Source: an uncultured Bacilli bacterium
GTDB taxonomy: Bacteria; Bacillota_I; Bacilli_A; RF39; UBA660
Assembly: GCA_947626695.1 (NCBI GenBank)
Contig: CANQTE010000007.1
Span: forward strand, 1 to 34,543
Length of the DNA stretch: 34,543 nucleotides
Direction: 5' to 3'
The notes beneath the pieces were generated by a model. That model worked only from the letters and a program-made list of their open reading frames with translations, ran no database searches and was not told the origin of the DNA. Shown in pieces: positions 8,666 through 19,709 of the stretch. Each line of letters opens with the position of its first letter. The stretch's first letter is position 1. Both the position numbers and the translations under genes were made by a program.

Positions 8666-9865
8666 ATGAAAATAAATGTTATAGGTTTAGGTTATATAGG
8701 ATTACCTACTGCTCTAACACTAGCAAATGCAGGTTTTAATGTTATAGGAACAGATTATAATAAAGAATTAGTAAAAACTTTAAATGAAGGAAAAATAACT
8801 TTTAAAGAAGATGGTTTAGAAGAATTATTTAATGAAGTTATTAATAATAAAAATATAAAATTTACAACTGAATATCAAGATGTAGATTATTATATAATAT
8901 CTGTACCTACACCATATGATAAAATGAGTAAAAAAGTTGATGCTAAATATGTTATTAATGCTGTAAAAGAAGTATTAAACTATTGTCATGAAGACTCAAC
9001 AATAATTATTGAATCCACAGTATCTCCTGGTACAATTAATAAAAAGATTAAGCCTTTAATTAATAAAAAAGTCCATTTAGTACATGCTCCCGAAAGAATT
9101 ATTCCTGGTAATATGATGTATGAATTAAAGCATAACTCTAGGACTATTGGTGCTGATGAAAAAGAAATAGGGGCTAAAGTAAAAGAAATATATCAAAAAA
9201 CAACTGATGGTGATATTATTCTTACTGATATTAAAAGTGCTGAGATGACTAAAGTAGTTGAAAATACTTTTAGGGCAGTCAATATTGCTTTTGCAAATGA
9301 ACTTGCCAAAATATGTAGTTATGATAACTTAGATGTTTATGAAATTATAAAAATATGTAATATGCACCCACGTGTAAATATCCTAGAACCAGGTCCAGGA
9401 GTAGGAGGTCATTGTATTTCAGTTGACCCATGGTTTTTAGTTGGCGACTACCCTTTTTTAGCAAAATTAATAAATGAAGCAATGAATATTAACGATTCTA
9501 TGCCTGAATATGTTCTAAAACGTGCTCGTGAAATTATGGAAGAAAATAATATCACTGATTTTAAACGTGTAGGCTTATATGGCATAACTTATAAAGAAAA
9601 TGTTGATGATTATCGCGAAAGTCCAACATTACAACTTCTAGAAGCTCAAAAAAATCATCTTGCCGAACCTCTAAAAGTATATGACCCATTTATTAAAGAA
9701 GACTTAGTAGCTAATCAGTATCATAATTTAAAAGATTTCTTACAAGATATAGACTTAGTTATTATTATGGTAAAACATAATGAAATAGTAAATAATTTAG
9801 ACTTATTAAAAGATAAAATAGTATTAGATACTAAAAATATTATGAAAGGTGCTTATAAATTATAA
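8666..9865 (+). CDS. wecC: Nucleotide-sugar dehydrogenase, probably UDP-N-acetyl-D-mannosamine dehydrogenase
   Basis: MKINVIGLGYIGLPTALTLANAGFNVIGTD Rossmann; ESTVSPGT; GPGVGGHCISVDPWFL. Confidence 0.85.
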   Translation: MKINVIGLGYIGLPTALTLANAGFNVIGTDYNKELVKTLNEGKITFKEDGLEELFNEVINNKNIKFTTEYQDVDYYIISVPTPYDKMSKKVDAKYVINAVKEVLNYCHEDSTIIIESTVSPGTINKKIKPLINKKVHLVHAPERIIPGNMMYELKHNSRTIGADEKEIGAKVKEIYQKTTDGDIILTDIKSAEMTKVVENTFRAVNIAFANELAKICSYDNLDVYEIIKICNMHPRVNILEPGPGVGGHCISVDPWFLVGDYPFLAKLINEAMNINDSMPEYVLKRAREIMEENNITDFKRVGLYGITYKENVDDYRESPTLQLLEAQKNHLAEPLKVYDPFIKEDLVANQYHNLKDFLQDIDLVIIMVKHNEIVNNLDLLKDKIVLDTKNIMKGAYKL

Positions 9866-9866
9866 T

Positions 9867-11393
9867 ATGAGAACAAATAAAGTAATTAAAGCGTCAATTA
9901 TTGAAATAATACCTACTCTTATAATTGCTGCCTTAGGCTTTATTAGAACTAAAGTTTTTATTAGTTTTTTAGGTTCTGAATTAAATGGGTATTATCAATT
10001 CATAGTTCAATTTGTATCATATTTATTTTTAGCAGAAGCTGGCTTTGGCACCGCAATATCTTATAAGTTATATAAACCAATAGCACAGAAAGACGAAAAA
10101 AAAATTTCAGAAATATATAAAGGCAGTCTAAAAATATTTAGAAGAATAGGCATTTTAATAAGCGGATTGGTAGTATTATTAGCACTATTAATGAATTTTA
10201 TAATTAAAAGTAGTATGTCAACAAAAATCATTGTTATATTATCTTTTATATTAATTTCATTAAGCAATATTTTATCATTTTTCTTTTATTCAAGAGCATA
10301 TCAATCTTTATATAATGCTAATCAAGAAAAATATATAGCTTCAAGCATAATCAATTTTGCCAAAATATTAAGTGAAATATTTGTAATAATTGTAACAATA
10401 TATCTAAAATCATTAATAGCCATAGCTATTTCTATGTTTTTAAGCAAAGTACTTGAAGAAATATTATTTGTAATAATATCTAAAAAAAGATTTAAAAATT
10501 TAAAAGTAACTAAAGATACAAAAGAAGATTTAACGGCTTCTAAAATGACTTCAGAACTAATTTTTAATCAAATTGGCTATACAGTATTTAACAATATAGA
10601 TACAGTTGTATTGATGACTTTTTCTCCTCAAGGAGCTATTGGAGTTAGTATTTATACCGCGTATTATTATATTCATCGTTTTGTAATTAATATTATTGCT
10701 AAAATATCTACTAGTATTCTTCATGTCTTAGGAAATGTATATGCAACAGAAAATAAAGAAAAAAGCAAAAAAGTATTTGACGAGTATATTATATTCACAA
10801 TAATAATATCAATTATATGTGGTTTACTATATTATTTTGGCTCAAGAGCATTTGTAAATATTTGGATTAATAAAAGTGAATATATAATTAGCAATTTCTG
10901 TGTAAGTTTATTTTCTTTAGTACTCCTACTAGCTATTTTAATGGAACCGTTAATTAATGTAATTGCCGCCAATGGTTTATTCAAAAAAAGTAAATATTTT
11001 ACCCTTATTAGTTCAGCAGTTAATTTAACTTTATCAATAATTTTAGCAAAAAAATATGGCATTAATGGTGTTCTTATTGCTACATGTATAGGTTATCTTC
11101 TTGATATTGCCTTCCGCTCTATTTTAGTATCTAAAAATTTATATATTGAAACTAAAAAAAGTAGTATATTTATAAAATATTTTCTAGCATTACTAAGTTT
11201 TGTTGGAATAATATTTTTAACAAGTTCGTTTGAAAAATTGTTTTTAAATAATATTAATAATTATATAAGTTTCTTTATATCAATGAGTTTTGCTGCGGTT
11301 ATTATTTTAATCATAACTTCAGTAATATTTTTAATAATAAGTCCCAATGCTAGAAATTTATATAAAAGATGTTTAAAATTAATTAGAAAGTGA
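9867..11393 (+). CDS. Polysaccharide flippase (Wzx/MATE-like)
   Basis: Polytopic 508-aa protein; MRTNKVIKASIIEIIPTLIIAALGFIRTKVFISFLGSELNGYYQFIVQF; follows wecC by 1 bp. Confidence 0.8.
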   Translation: MRTNKVIKASIIEIIPTLIIAALGFIRTKVFISFLGSELNGYYQFIVQFVSYLFLAEAGFGTAISYKLYKPIAQKDEKKISEIYKGSLKIFRRIGILISGLVVLLALLMNFIIKSSMSTKIIVILSFILISLSNILSFFFYSRAYQSLYNANQEKYIASSIINFAKILSEIFVIIVTIYLKSLIAIAISMFLSKVLEEILFVIISKKRFKNLKVTKDTKEDLTASKMTSELIFNQIGYTVFNNIDTVVLMTFSPQGAIGVSIYTAYYYIHRFVINIIAKISTSILHVLGNVYATENKEKSKKVFDEYIIFTIIISIICGLLYYFGSRAFVNIWINKSEYIISNFCVSLFSLVLLLAILMEPLINVIAANGLFKKSKYFTLISSAVNLTLSIILAKKYGINGVLIATCIGYLLDIAFRSILVSKNLYIETKKSSIFIKYFLALLSFVGIIFLTSSFEKLFLNNINNYISFFISMSFAAVIILIITSVIFLIISPNARNLYKRCLKLIRK

Positions 11394-11402
11394 GAGATTA
11401 TT

Positions 11403-12107
11403 ATGATTCCCAAAAAAGTTCATTATGTATGGGTTGGAGATACTCCGATACCAAAAGATATAAAAAAATGTATGAAAAGTTGGAAAAAACATTTACAAGG
11501 CTATGAAATAAAAGAATGGAGTGAAAAAAATTTTGATATAAATAGTCATCCATTTGCAAAAGCCGCATATGAAGCTAAGAAATGGGCTTATGTAAGCGAT
11601 TATATAAGAGCTTATGCTATTTTTACAGAAGGTGGAGTATATTTAGATACTGATAATATAATTGTCGATAACATTGATGATTTATTAAAAAACAGAGCAT
11701 TCGTAGGTTACGAAAATGATGAAAGTCCTTTTACAGCATGTTTTGGTGCAGAAAAACATCACCCATTATTAAAAAGAATACTAGATTATTATGATAAAAC
11801 TCCTTTTAGATTTGATCCAAATGATCAAATGAAAGAAGTAAATACAAAAATAGTTACTAACATTTTAACAGAAGAATATAATTGCAAAAAAGGAAATATT
11901 GAACAACTTTTAAAAGATGATATAAAAGTATATCCCAAAGAAGTACTTTGTAATCCTTCAAAAGAATCTAAAGTCATTCATGTATTCACGGGTACTTGGA
12001 TGGAAGGAGCAAAACCTTTAAAAAGAAAAATAGTTAAATTTTTAAAGGTAAGAATAAAAACAAAAAAAGGAGCAGAATTATACAAAAAATATATAGCTCA
12101 TAAATAA
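11403..12107 (+). CDS. DXD-type sugar transferase (Gly_transf_sug / capsular polysaccharide synthesis)
   Basis: MIPKKVHYVWVGD, AYVSDYIRAYAIFTEGGVYLDTD. Confidence 0.88.
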   Translation: MIPKKVHYVWVGDTPIPKDIKKCMKSWKKHLQGYEIKEWSEKNFDINSHPFAKAAYEAKKWAYVSDYIRAYAIFTEGGVYLDTDNIIVDNIDDLLKNRAFVGYENDESPFTACFGAEKHHPLLKRILDYYDKTPFRFDPNDQMKEVNTKIVTNILTEEYNCKKGNIEQLLKDDIKVYPKEVLCNPSKESKVIHVFTGTWMEGAKPLKRKIVKFLKVRIKTKKGAELYKKYIAHK

Positions 12108-12124
12108 AAGAAAGGGTTAATAAC

Positions 12125-13177
12125 ATGATTAAATTAGCTATATTTTCTAATGATTTAAGTGTTGGGGGTATCCAAAAATCTCTTTATAATTTATTAAGAA
12201 ACCTTAAGTTTACTAAATATGAGGTAGATTTATATTTACTAAAAGATAATAACTTTTATCAAGATAAAATACCACCAGAGGTAAATATATTTTATTTAAA
12301 AAAACATTCTAAAATTCTAAAATATATTCCCTTTAATCTCTTAAAAAAATTCTTAAAATATGAAGGAAAAGAAAAAGAATATGATTATGCAATAGACTTT
12401 GATTCTTATCAAGCACTAACAGCACTAAATGCCCTAAAATGTCCTGCTAAAACTAAAATAATGTGGATACATAATGATTTAGAAGAAAGAAAAAAATATG
12501 ATAGAAAATATAGAATTAATAGTTTTTTAACTAAAAATAAAAATAAATATTTTGATATTTATGTTGGAGTTTCAAATGGTGTTATAAAGCCCTTTAAAAA
12601 AGTAAATAATTTATCAAATATTAAATATAAAGTAATTCCTAATTTAATTGATACAAAAGAATTATTAACTAAAAAAGATGAAAAATGTGATTTAAATGTT
12701 AATGAAAATTTATATAATCTTTGCTCTGTCGGAAGTGTTAATGTTGCTAAAAACTTTGATGAAACAATTAAAACTCTAAAAGAATTATCTAAGTATAGAC
12801 AAGATTTTCACTTTTATTTAATTGGCGATGGACCAGAAATGACCAAGATAAAAAACTTAACTAAAGAATTAAACTTTGAAAATTATGTTACCTTTTTAGG
12901 TTATCAAAAAAACCCTTATAAATATATGAATTTAATGGACGGCTTTATTTTAATGAGTAGATATGAAGGACAAGGAATGGTTATCATGGAAGCTAAAGCT
13001 TTAGGACTTGAATTATTTATTCATAAAAGATTAGAAAAATATAATACTAACATTAAAGGTTATGATAATATTGTTGAAGAATTAAAAGATATTCACAAAA
13101 AACCTAAAAAATATGATAAACTAGATAAATATAATTCTGATATTTTAAAGAAAATAGATGATTTATTTAATGAATAA
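12125..13177 (+). CDS. GT4-family glycosyltransferase
   Basis: FSNDLSVGGIQKSLYNLLRNL; FYLIGDGPEMTKIKNLTKELNFENYVTFLGYQKNPYKYMNLMDGFILMSRYEGQGMVIMEA. Confidence 0.88.
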   Translation: MIKLAIFSNDLSVGGIQKSLYNLLRNLKFTKYEVDLYLLKDNNFYQDKIPPEVNIFYLKKHSKILKYIPFNLLKKFLKYEGKEKEYDYAIDFDSYQALTALNALKCPAKTKIMWIHNDLEERKKYDRKYRINSFLTKNKNKYFDIYVGVSNGVIKPFKKVNNLSNIKYKVIPNLIDTKELLTKKDEKCDLNVNENLYNLCSVGSVNVAKNFDETIKTLKELSKYRQDFHFYLIGDGPEMTKIKNLTKELNFENYVTFLGYQKNPYKYMNLMDGFILMSRYEGQGMVIMEAKALGLELFIHKRLEKYNTNIKGYDNIVEELKDIHKKPKKYDKLDKYNSDILKKIDDLFNE

Positions 13178-13189
13178 GGAAGTGGTGAT

Positions 13190-15520
13190 ATGCAAAAAAT
13201 AATAACTTTTTTTAAAAAATATTGGTTAAATATAATTATATTAATATTTCTAATATTTATTAGCACTAAATTTCCTTTAACAGGTGATGATTTTGGTAAA
13301 GGTAGCACCGGCTTAATTGAGGCCTTTAAAAATGCTTTATTACTCTGGAAAAATTATAATGGGCGTATATTTGGCAATATTCTTGTAAATCTTCTAAATT
13401 ATAATAAAATATTTAAAGCATGTTTAACAGCCCTCACTATCTATGGTATTATAATATTATTAAATAAATTAAAGAAAAATTCATCTATCTTATCTTTATG
13501 TTTTATTATAATAATGCTTATGCCCATTCCTATGTTTAGAGAATCTATCTCATGGCTAAGTGGCTTTGCCAACTTTGGTATCCCAGCTTTAATGTTAATA
13601 TTATTAATATATAATTTTAGGAGTATATTTGAAAGTGAATGCTATTTTAAATGGTATCACTATATAATTGCTATAATATGTGCAATATTTATGAATTTAT
13701 TTAGTGAACATACAAGTTTATTTAGTGTTTTAATAGGAATAGGCTATATAATCGCTGCTAAAATAAATCATAAAAAAATTCCTAAAATTTTATATCTATA
13801 TCTATTAGTATCTGTTATATTCTGTGCTATTATGTTTGCGTCCCCTGTCTATTGGAAAACTATGCCCAGACTAGAAAATGCTGGTAATTTCAATAATTAT
13901 AATATCTTTGAAAAAATATATTATAATTTAAAAACTAGTTCTTGGTTAAAAAATATAGTATGTGATAATATTATTATAAATATTTTAATATCTTGCATTC
14001 TCTTAAAAGATTTTAAAAATTCTTCTCTAATAACTAAAGTTATAAACATAATTTTACTATTAACATGTTTTATTATTTTACCATTTATTTCTTATGAAGC
14101 ATTCCCTATTTTTACTAGCAAAAAAATTCAAATTCTTGCTCTTATAATTTATTTTACATCAATTACTTATTTAATAATAAAAAAGAATAATTTCTCTAAT
14201 ATTATTAAGCTTATGTGTTACTTTCTAGGGGCTTTTATCGCCGCCCTACCTTTATTAATCGCATATGGTATAGGTCCTAGATGTTTTCTTGCTTCTTATA
14301 TTCTATTCAGTGTCTTTTTAATTGAATTACTAAATGTCGAAAATATTGAATTACCTAAAATTATTAAAGTCCTAAATATAATTATTTGCTTTATTATAAT
14401 TGGAATATATAGCTATATGTATAATGAAAATTATCAAATATTTAAACAAAGAGAAGAAATCATAAGTGCTAACCAAAATAATTTAGTTATAAATTTACCA
14501 ATCTATAAATATCCTTATTTAATCCATCAAACAGGAACACCACCATATGGAGGATATCATTATAATGCTTTTAAAAAATATTATCATATTAGTGAAAATA
14601 CTTACCTTAAATTTGCTAATTATAAACCTCTAAATATAGATTTATATGAAGGCTTCATAAATACTCCTTCTTACGATGGCTCTAATGAAACAACTCACCC
14701 TAATGTTATAAAAGTAAATAATTCTAAATATAAATATTGGATAACCCTAACTCCTTGGCCTAACAATAATAATCTTTATGAAAATCCCTCAATATTAGCT
14801 TCTCATGATGGCATAACCTGGGAAAATCCCCCTGAAATTATTAACCCTATATCAGGAATACCTAAAAATAAAGGTGATTATTATTCTGACCCATATTTAT
14901 ATTATGATGAAAACAAATTTACTTTAATATACCGTTATAATCCTTATATATATAATAAAACAATTAGTAAAACAGAAAATAATTTAATTCTTTATAAAAC
15001 AAGTCTTGATGGTTATAAATGGTCTAATTCTAAAGTTCTCTTAGATGATGGAATAGAAGCTTATATGAGCCCAAGTATTACTATAAATAATGATATTAAA
15101 AGAATTTATTATGTCAATTATGATAAAAATATATATTATAAAGAATTAAATAACTCTAAATGGACAGAAGAAAAATTATTAAATGTTGAGGGCTTAAATA
15201 CTAAAATATGGCATGCTGAAATGAAAACAATTAATAATATTTATATTCTCTTAATGTTTGCAGATGATAAATTATATATCGCAAGCTCTAAAGATGGAAA
15301 AAGCTTTAATAATAGTAAAGAAATAGATATATCTTTTTTAAGTTTAAAAAAAATAAATAGTAAAGTTTATAATAGAGTTTATAAAAGTTCAATATTATTT
15401 GATGAAAAAACAGTTAATCTATATATTCCATATAATGAAAAAACTTTAACTAAATCAACTTGGAGCTTATACTTAAAACAATATAATTTAGAAGATTTTA
15501 ATTGGTTATTTGAGGTGTAA
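13190..15520 (+). CDS. DUF6056-like polytopic membrane protein fused to C-terminal beta-propeller (GH43/sialidase-like) domain
   Basis: N-term FPLTGDDFGKGS...NYNGRIFGNILVNLL and TM helices; C-term repeated blades (ENPSILASHDGITWENPPEI; YSDPYLYYDENKFTLIYRYNP; KTSLDGYKWSNSKVLLDDGIEAYMSPSI; SSKDGKSFNNSKEI). Confidence 0.7.
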   Translation: MQKIITFFKKYWLNIIILIFLIFISTKFPLTGDDFGKGSTGLIEAFKNALLLWKNYNGRIFGNILVNLLNYNKIFKACLTALTIYGIIILLNKLKKNSSILSLCFIIIMLMPIPMFRESISWLSGFANFGIPALMLILLIYNFRSIFESECYFKWYHYIIAIICAIFMNLFSEHTSLFSVLIGIGYIIAAKINHKKIPKILYLYLLVSVIFCAIMFASPVYWKTMPRLENAGNFNNYNIFEKIYYNLKTSSWLKNIVCDNIIINILISCILLKDFKNSSLITKVINIILLLTCFIILPFISYEAFPIFTSKKIQILALIIYFTSITYLIIKKNNFSNIIKLMCYFLGAFIAALPLLIAYGIGPRCFLASYILFSVFLIELLNVENIELPKIIKVLNIIICFIIIGIYSYMYNENYQIFKQREEIISANQNNLVINLPIYKYPYLIHQTGTPPYGGYHYNAFKKYYHISENTYLKFANYKPLNIDLYEGFINTPSYDGSNETTHPNVIKVNNSKYKYWITLTPWPNNNNLYENPSILASHDGITWENPPEIINPISGIPKNKGDYYSDPYLYYDENKFTLIYRYNPYIYNKTISKTENNLILYKTSLDGYKWSNSKVLLDDGIEAYMSPSITINNDIKRIYYVNYDKNIYYKELNNSKWTEEKLLNVEGLNTKIWHAEMKTINNIYILLMFADDKLYIASSKDGKSFNNSKEIDISFLSLKKINSKVYNRVYKSSILFDEKTVNLYIPYNEKTLTKSTWSLYLKQYNLEDFNWLFEV

Positions 15521-15522
15521 AT

Positions 15523-16488
15523 ATGATGAATAAAGAAAAAAGTATATCATTAATAATTCCCTGTTATAATGAAGAAGAAAATGTTAAACTATTTTATGAA
15601 GAAACTATTAAAGTTTTAAAAGACTATAATATAGAATTTGTTTTTATAAATGATGGTAGTAAAGATAAAACATTAAATGAATTAAAAGAAATTTATAATA
15701 CAAGTAAATATAATATTAAAATAATAGATTTTTCAAGAAATTTTGGCAAAGAATCCGCGATTTATGCTGGGCTTTTAAATACGAGCAATGATTATATATG
15801 TCTTATTGACGCCGATTTACAACAAAATCCTAAATATATTATAGATATGCTAAAAGTATTAAATAATAATGAAGAAATAGATATTGTTGCTATGTATCAA
15901 AAAACAAGAAAAGAAAATTTCTTTATAGCTAAATTAAAAAACTTCTTTTATAAAATTATCAACAAATTATCTGAAGTAGATTTTGTAAGTGGTGCCAGTG
16001 ATTTTAGAATGTTCCGTAAAAACGTTAAAGACGCTATGCTTGAATTAAAAGAACAAAATAGATTTTCTAAAGGTATATTCTCTTGGGTTGGTTTTAACAC
16101 TTATTTCATGGAATATACAGTTGAAGAAAGAAAATATGGTAAAAGTAAATGGTCCTTAATAAAATTATTTAAATATGCTTTTAAAGGTATCATGTCTTTT
16201 TCTACTGCTCCCCTAAAACTTGCCTCCATAACTGGCTTTTTAACATCTCTCATTTCTATAATATATTTAATTGTAGTTATTATCGAAAAATTAACTCGTG
16301 GTATCGAAGTATCAGGATATGCAACAATAGTTGTTTTAATCTTATTTTTAGGAGGCTTACAACTGTTAGTTATAGGTATTATTGGCGAGTATATTGGGGC
16401 AATGTATATTGAAAATAAAAATAGACCTTTATTTATAACTAGAAAAATATATAATAATCAAGATAAAAAAGAACTACCTAAAAAATAA
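15523..16488 (+). CDS. GT2-family polyprenyl-phosphate glycosyltransferase (GtrB/CsbB-like)
   Basis: SLIIPCYNEEENVKLFYEE, DADLQQNPKYI, YGKSKWSLIKLFKYAFKGIMSFSTAPL, two C-terminal TMs. Confidence 0.88.
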   Translation: MMNKEKSISLIIPCYNEEENVKLFYEETIKVLKDYNIEFVFINDGSKDKTLNELKEIYNTSKYNIKIIDFSRNFGKESAIYAGLLNTSNDYICLIDADLQQNPKYIIDMLKVLNNNEEIDIVAMYQKTRKENFFIAKLKNFFYKIINKLSEVDFVSGASDFRMFRKNVKDAMLELKEQNRFSKGIFSWVGFNTYFMEYTVEERKYGKSKWSLIKLFKYAFKGIMSFSTAPLKLASITGFLTSLISIIYLIVVIIEKLTRGIEVSGYATIVVLILFLGGLQLLVIGIIGEYIGAMYIENKNRPLFITRKIYNNQDKKELPKK

Positions 16489-16502
16489 TAGGTAATTTTT
16501 TT
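16475..16502 (+). terminator. Rho-independent terminator
   Basis: TACCTA/TAGGTA stem followed by AATTTTTTT; overlaps the 3' end of the GT2 CDS. Confidence 0.6.
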
Positions 16503-16585
16503 GTTAAGTAAAATGTAAAAGCTTTTATATATAAGGCTTTTTTTTCCATACTAAATATGATATGATTGTTATGAAGGTGGTATAA

Positions 16586-17629
16586 ATGAATTTACAAGTA
16601 AATGGCTATTCTATATATTTAATTTTATTGGTAACAATCGTTTCTAGTTTTATATTAACATTTTTAGCTAAAAGAATTGCCGAGCATGTTCATGCGATAG
16701 ACTTGCCTAATGAGCGTAAAGTTCATAAAATACCTATGCCAAGATGTGGAGGCCTAGCAATATTTGGTGCTTTTATAATTGGCTACATGATATATGGTGA
16801 CCCTACAACCCAAATGCTATCTATTTTAATTGGTAGTTTTATAATAGTTTTATTAGGATTTATTGATGATATTAACCCAATTCGTGCTCGCACTAAATTC
16901 TTTTTCCAACTTGTTGCGTCCAGTATAGTTGTTTTTTATGGTAATACTTATTTTAATGAAATAACATTTTTAGGCTTACACTTAAACTTTCCTTATTGGA
17001 TAAATACTATTATCTCAGTTATTTATATCACCGCGATTGCTAATGCTATAAACTTAATTGATGGCTTAGATGGCCTTGCCGCTGGTATTAGTTCTATTTA
17101 TTTTGCAACCATTGCTATAATTGCTTTTATCTTAAATAAAATTGGAGGCTTAGATATTATTCTTTCTCTTATTATGTTAGGCTCAACTGTTGGCTTTTTA
17201 GGTCATAATTTTCCCCCAGCTAAAATATTCATGGGTGATTCTGGAAGTTTATTTCTAGGCTTTATGATTGCCGTTATTTCTCTTCTAGGCTTTAAAATAA
17301 CGACTATTACTTCTTTAGTTGTTCCCCTTTTAATACTTGCTATTCCAATATTTGATACTATATTTGCTATTTTAAGAAGATTATTAAAAGGAGAATCTAT
17401 TGGTAAACCCGATAAAGAACATTTTCACCATCAATTATTAAAAATGAACTTTGGACCTAAAAAAACTATTCTTATAATTTACTTTATTAATATACTTTTC
17501 TCTATTGTTTCTATTTTTTATGTAATTGGTGATAATAAACAAGCCATTGCTTTATACATAATTTTAATGATATTTCTTCTCTTTTTAGTATTAAAAACAG
17601 ATATATTATTTAAACATTCAAAAAAATAA
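16586..17629 (+). CDS. tagO: Undecaprenyl-phosphate GlcNAc-1-phosphate transferase
   Basis: MraY/WecA family: VHKIPMPRCGGLAIF, FIDDINPIRARTKF, NAINLIDGLDGLAAG, FMGDSGSLFLG, HFHHQLL. Confidence 0.92.
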   Translation: MNLQVNGYSIYLILLVTIVSSFILTFLAKRIAEHVHAIDLPNERKVHKIPMPRCGGLAIFGAFIIGYMIYGDPTTQMLSILIGSFIIVLLGFIDDINPIRARTKFFFQLVASSIVVFYGNTYFNEITFLGLHLNFPYWINTIISVIYITAIANAINLIDGLDGLAAGISSIYFATIAIIAFILNKIGGLDIILSLIMLGSTVGFLGHNFPPAKIFMGDSGSLFLGFMIAVISLLGFKITTITSLVVPLLILAIPIFDTIFAILRRLLKGESIGKPDKEHFHHQLLKMNFGPKKTILIIYFINILFSIVSIFYVIGDNKQAIALYIILMIFLLFLVLKTDILFKHSKK

Positions 17630-17641
17630 GTGGAGGGTTAT

Positions 17642-19696
17642 ATGATTTTGTTATTATTCTTAATTCTTGGGTTTATTTTAATTTTTACTTGTAAAAACTT
17701 TAAAAATATTTATTTAAAGATTTTTTTAAAATATTTATCTTTTACTCTTTTAATAAGTTCTCTACTTGAAATAACTATCTTTAATTATCGCCATTATGAA
17801 TCTTTATTTTTTACTAATCATAAAGTTTTAACTAACTATAAATTAACCAATATAACATGTAATAACAATAATTGCACAGTTACTAATAAAGAAAAAGCAT
17901 ATATTGAAATTAAAAACATAAAAGAAAAAGTTGCAAATCTTTATTTAGACTTAAATAATAATGAAACTCCTCTTAATTTAGAAATATATTTTACTGACTC
18001 TGCTAATAAATTATATCTTAAAGCAGGTAAAAGAACTTATTTAGATACAGTTAAAAATAGTAAATATTTAAGAGTTCACCCAAGTAATAAACTAAATAAT
18101 TTAAAAATTAAAATAAACTCTAATTTTACTTTAAATAGCATTGAAATAAATAAAAAAGTTCCTCTTATTATAAATAATATACGATTAATATTAGTAGCAT
18201 TATTTATTTTAGTAATTACTTTAATTAACCCTAAATCTAAACTTCAAGAATTAAAATATAATACTAGAATTTCCAAAATATTAGTTTTAATAACAATTGT
18301 TATTTTATGTCCCCTATTTTATAAATTAACAGTTTATAATCGCATAATAAATAATAATGTAGGTATATATTCTAATCAATCACAATATAAAAATTTAGCC
18401 CATTCTTTATCTAAAGGTAAGTTTAATCTTGATTTACCAGTAACAAAGAAACTATTAGAATTAAAAAATCCCTATGACGCCCATTATCGTGACTTCAAAC
18501 TAACAAGACACATTGATTATTTTTGGGACTATGCTTTTTATAATGGTAAATATTATTCTTATTTTGGTATTGTTCCTTGTCTTTTAATGTATTTACCAAC
18601 ATATCTTATTACTCATCAAGATTTACCAAATAATATTGCTATTACGATTACAAGTATATTATTTTTAATATCAAGCTTCTATCTAATATATCAAATACTA
18701 ACTAAATATTTTAAAAATACTTCTCTTGTTTGGTATTTTCTTATAACTATGTTTTATGTATTATCAAGTGGAGTAATATTAATGTTAGGTAGTCCAAGTT
18801 TTTATTTTATACCTATTCATTTTGCTTTAACATTTATGAATTTAGGCTTATCTTTTTGGCTTAAATCAACACTTAATTCTAAATTAAACTCTAAATATTT
18901 ATTTTTAGGAAGTCTTTGTATGGCTCTTATCGCTGGTTGTCGTCCTCAAGTTTTATTAAGCATTTTTACTAGTATTATTATCTTCCACGATTATATATTC
19001 CATAAAAGAGAATTATTTAGTAAAAAACATATTAAAGAAACAATTTGCTTTCTATTACCCTTTATAATTATTGCTATTTCTTTAATGTATTACAATTATG
19101 CTCGCTTTGGTAGTCCATTTGACTTTGGTGCTAACTATAACTTAACAACTAATGATATGACTAAACGTGGCTTTAAATTTGACCGTATCCCAACAGGTAT
19201 CTATCATTATTTAATTGCTCCGATAAGTATTAGCCCAATATTTCCTTTTATAACAAGATATAATATTACAACTACTTATTTAGGCACAACTATAAGTGAA
19301 AGCATGTATGGAGGCTTTTTATACACAAATATTATTTGTATTTTAGGCATATTATCTTATAAATTTAAAAAAATAATTAATAATAAAGAATTATATCATT
19401 TAAGTATTTTCTTTGTTATTGCTTCTTTAATAATTCTTATCGTTGACACTGAGATGGCAGGAATACTTCCAAGATATATCGCTGACTTTGGCCCTTTTAT
19501 TTCTTTAAGTACTATTATTGTTATATTATCTTTATTAAAAAAATATCATAATATACATTTAAAAAAAGTATTAACAACATTTCTTATGCTAAGTATAACT
19601 TTTAATCTTATCTTATACTTTAATAGTGAACATTTATTAAGTGGAAATAATATTTTATTTATTAAACTTTATTATTTATTTAATTTTTATTTATAG
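17642..19696 (+). CDS. Polytopic membrane protein, GT-C-like glycosyltransferase
   Basis: Many TM segments; DAHYRDFKLTRHIDYFWDYAFYNGKYYSYFGIVPCLLMYLP; YNYARFGSPFDFGANYNLTTNDMTKRG; ATG 17642 preceded by GGAGGG. Confidence 0.65.
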   Translation: MILLLFLILGFILIFTCKNFKNIYLKIFLKYLSFTLLISSLLEITIFNYRHYESLFFTNHKVLTNYKLTNITCNNNNCTVTNKEKAYIEIKNIKEKVANLYLDLNNNETPLNLEIYFTDSANKLYLKAGKRTYLDTVKNSKYLRVHPSNKLNNLKIKINSNFTLNSIEINKKVPLIINNIRLILVALFILVITLINPKSKLQELKYNTRISKILVLITIVILCPLFYKLTVYNRIINNNVGIYSNQSQYKNLAHSLSKGKFNLDLPVTKKLLELKNPYDAHYRDFKLTRHIDYFWDYAFYNGKYYSYFGIVPCLLMYLPTYLITHQDLPNNIAITITSILFLISSFYLIYQILTKYFKNTSLVWYFLITMFYVLSSGVILMLGSPSFYFIPIHFALTFMNLGLSFWLKSTLNSKLNSKYLFLGSLCMALIAGCRPQVLLSIFTSIIIFHDYIFHKRELFSKKHIKETICFLLPFIIIAISLMYYNYARFGSPFDFGANYNLTTNDMTKRGFKFDRIPTGIYHYLIAPISISPIFPFITRYNITTTYLGTTISESMYGGFLYTNIICILGILSYKFKKIINNKELYHLSIFFVIASLIILIVDTEMAGILPRYIADFGPFISLSTIIVILSLLKKYHNIHLKKVLTTFLMLSITFNLILYFNSEHLLSGNNILFIKLYYLFNFYL

Positions 19697-19709
19697 AAGG
19701 AGAACTATT

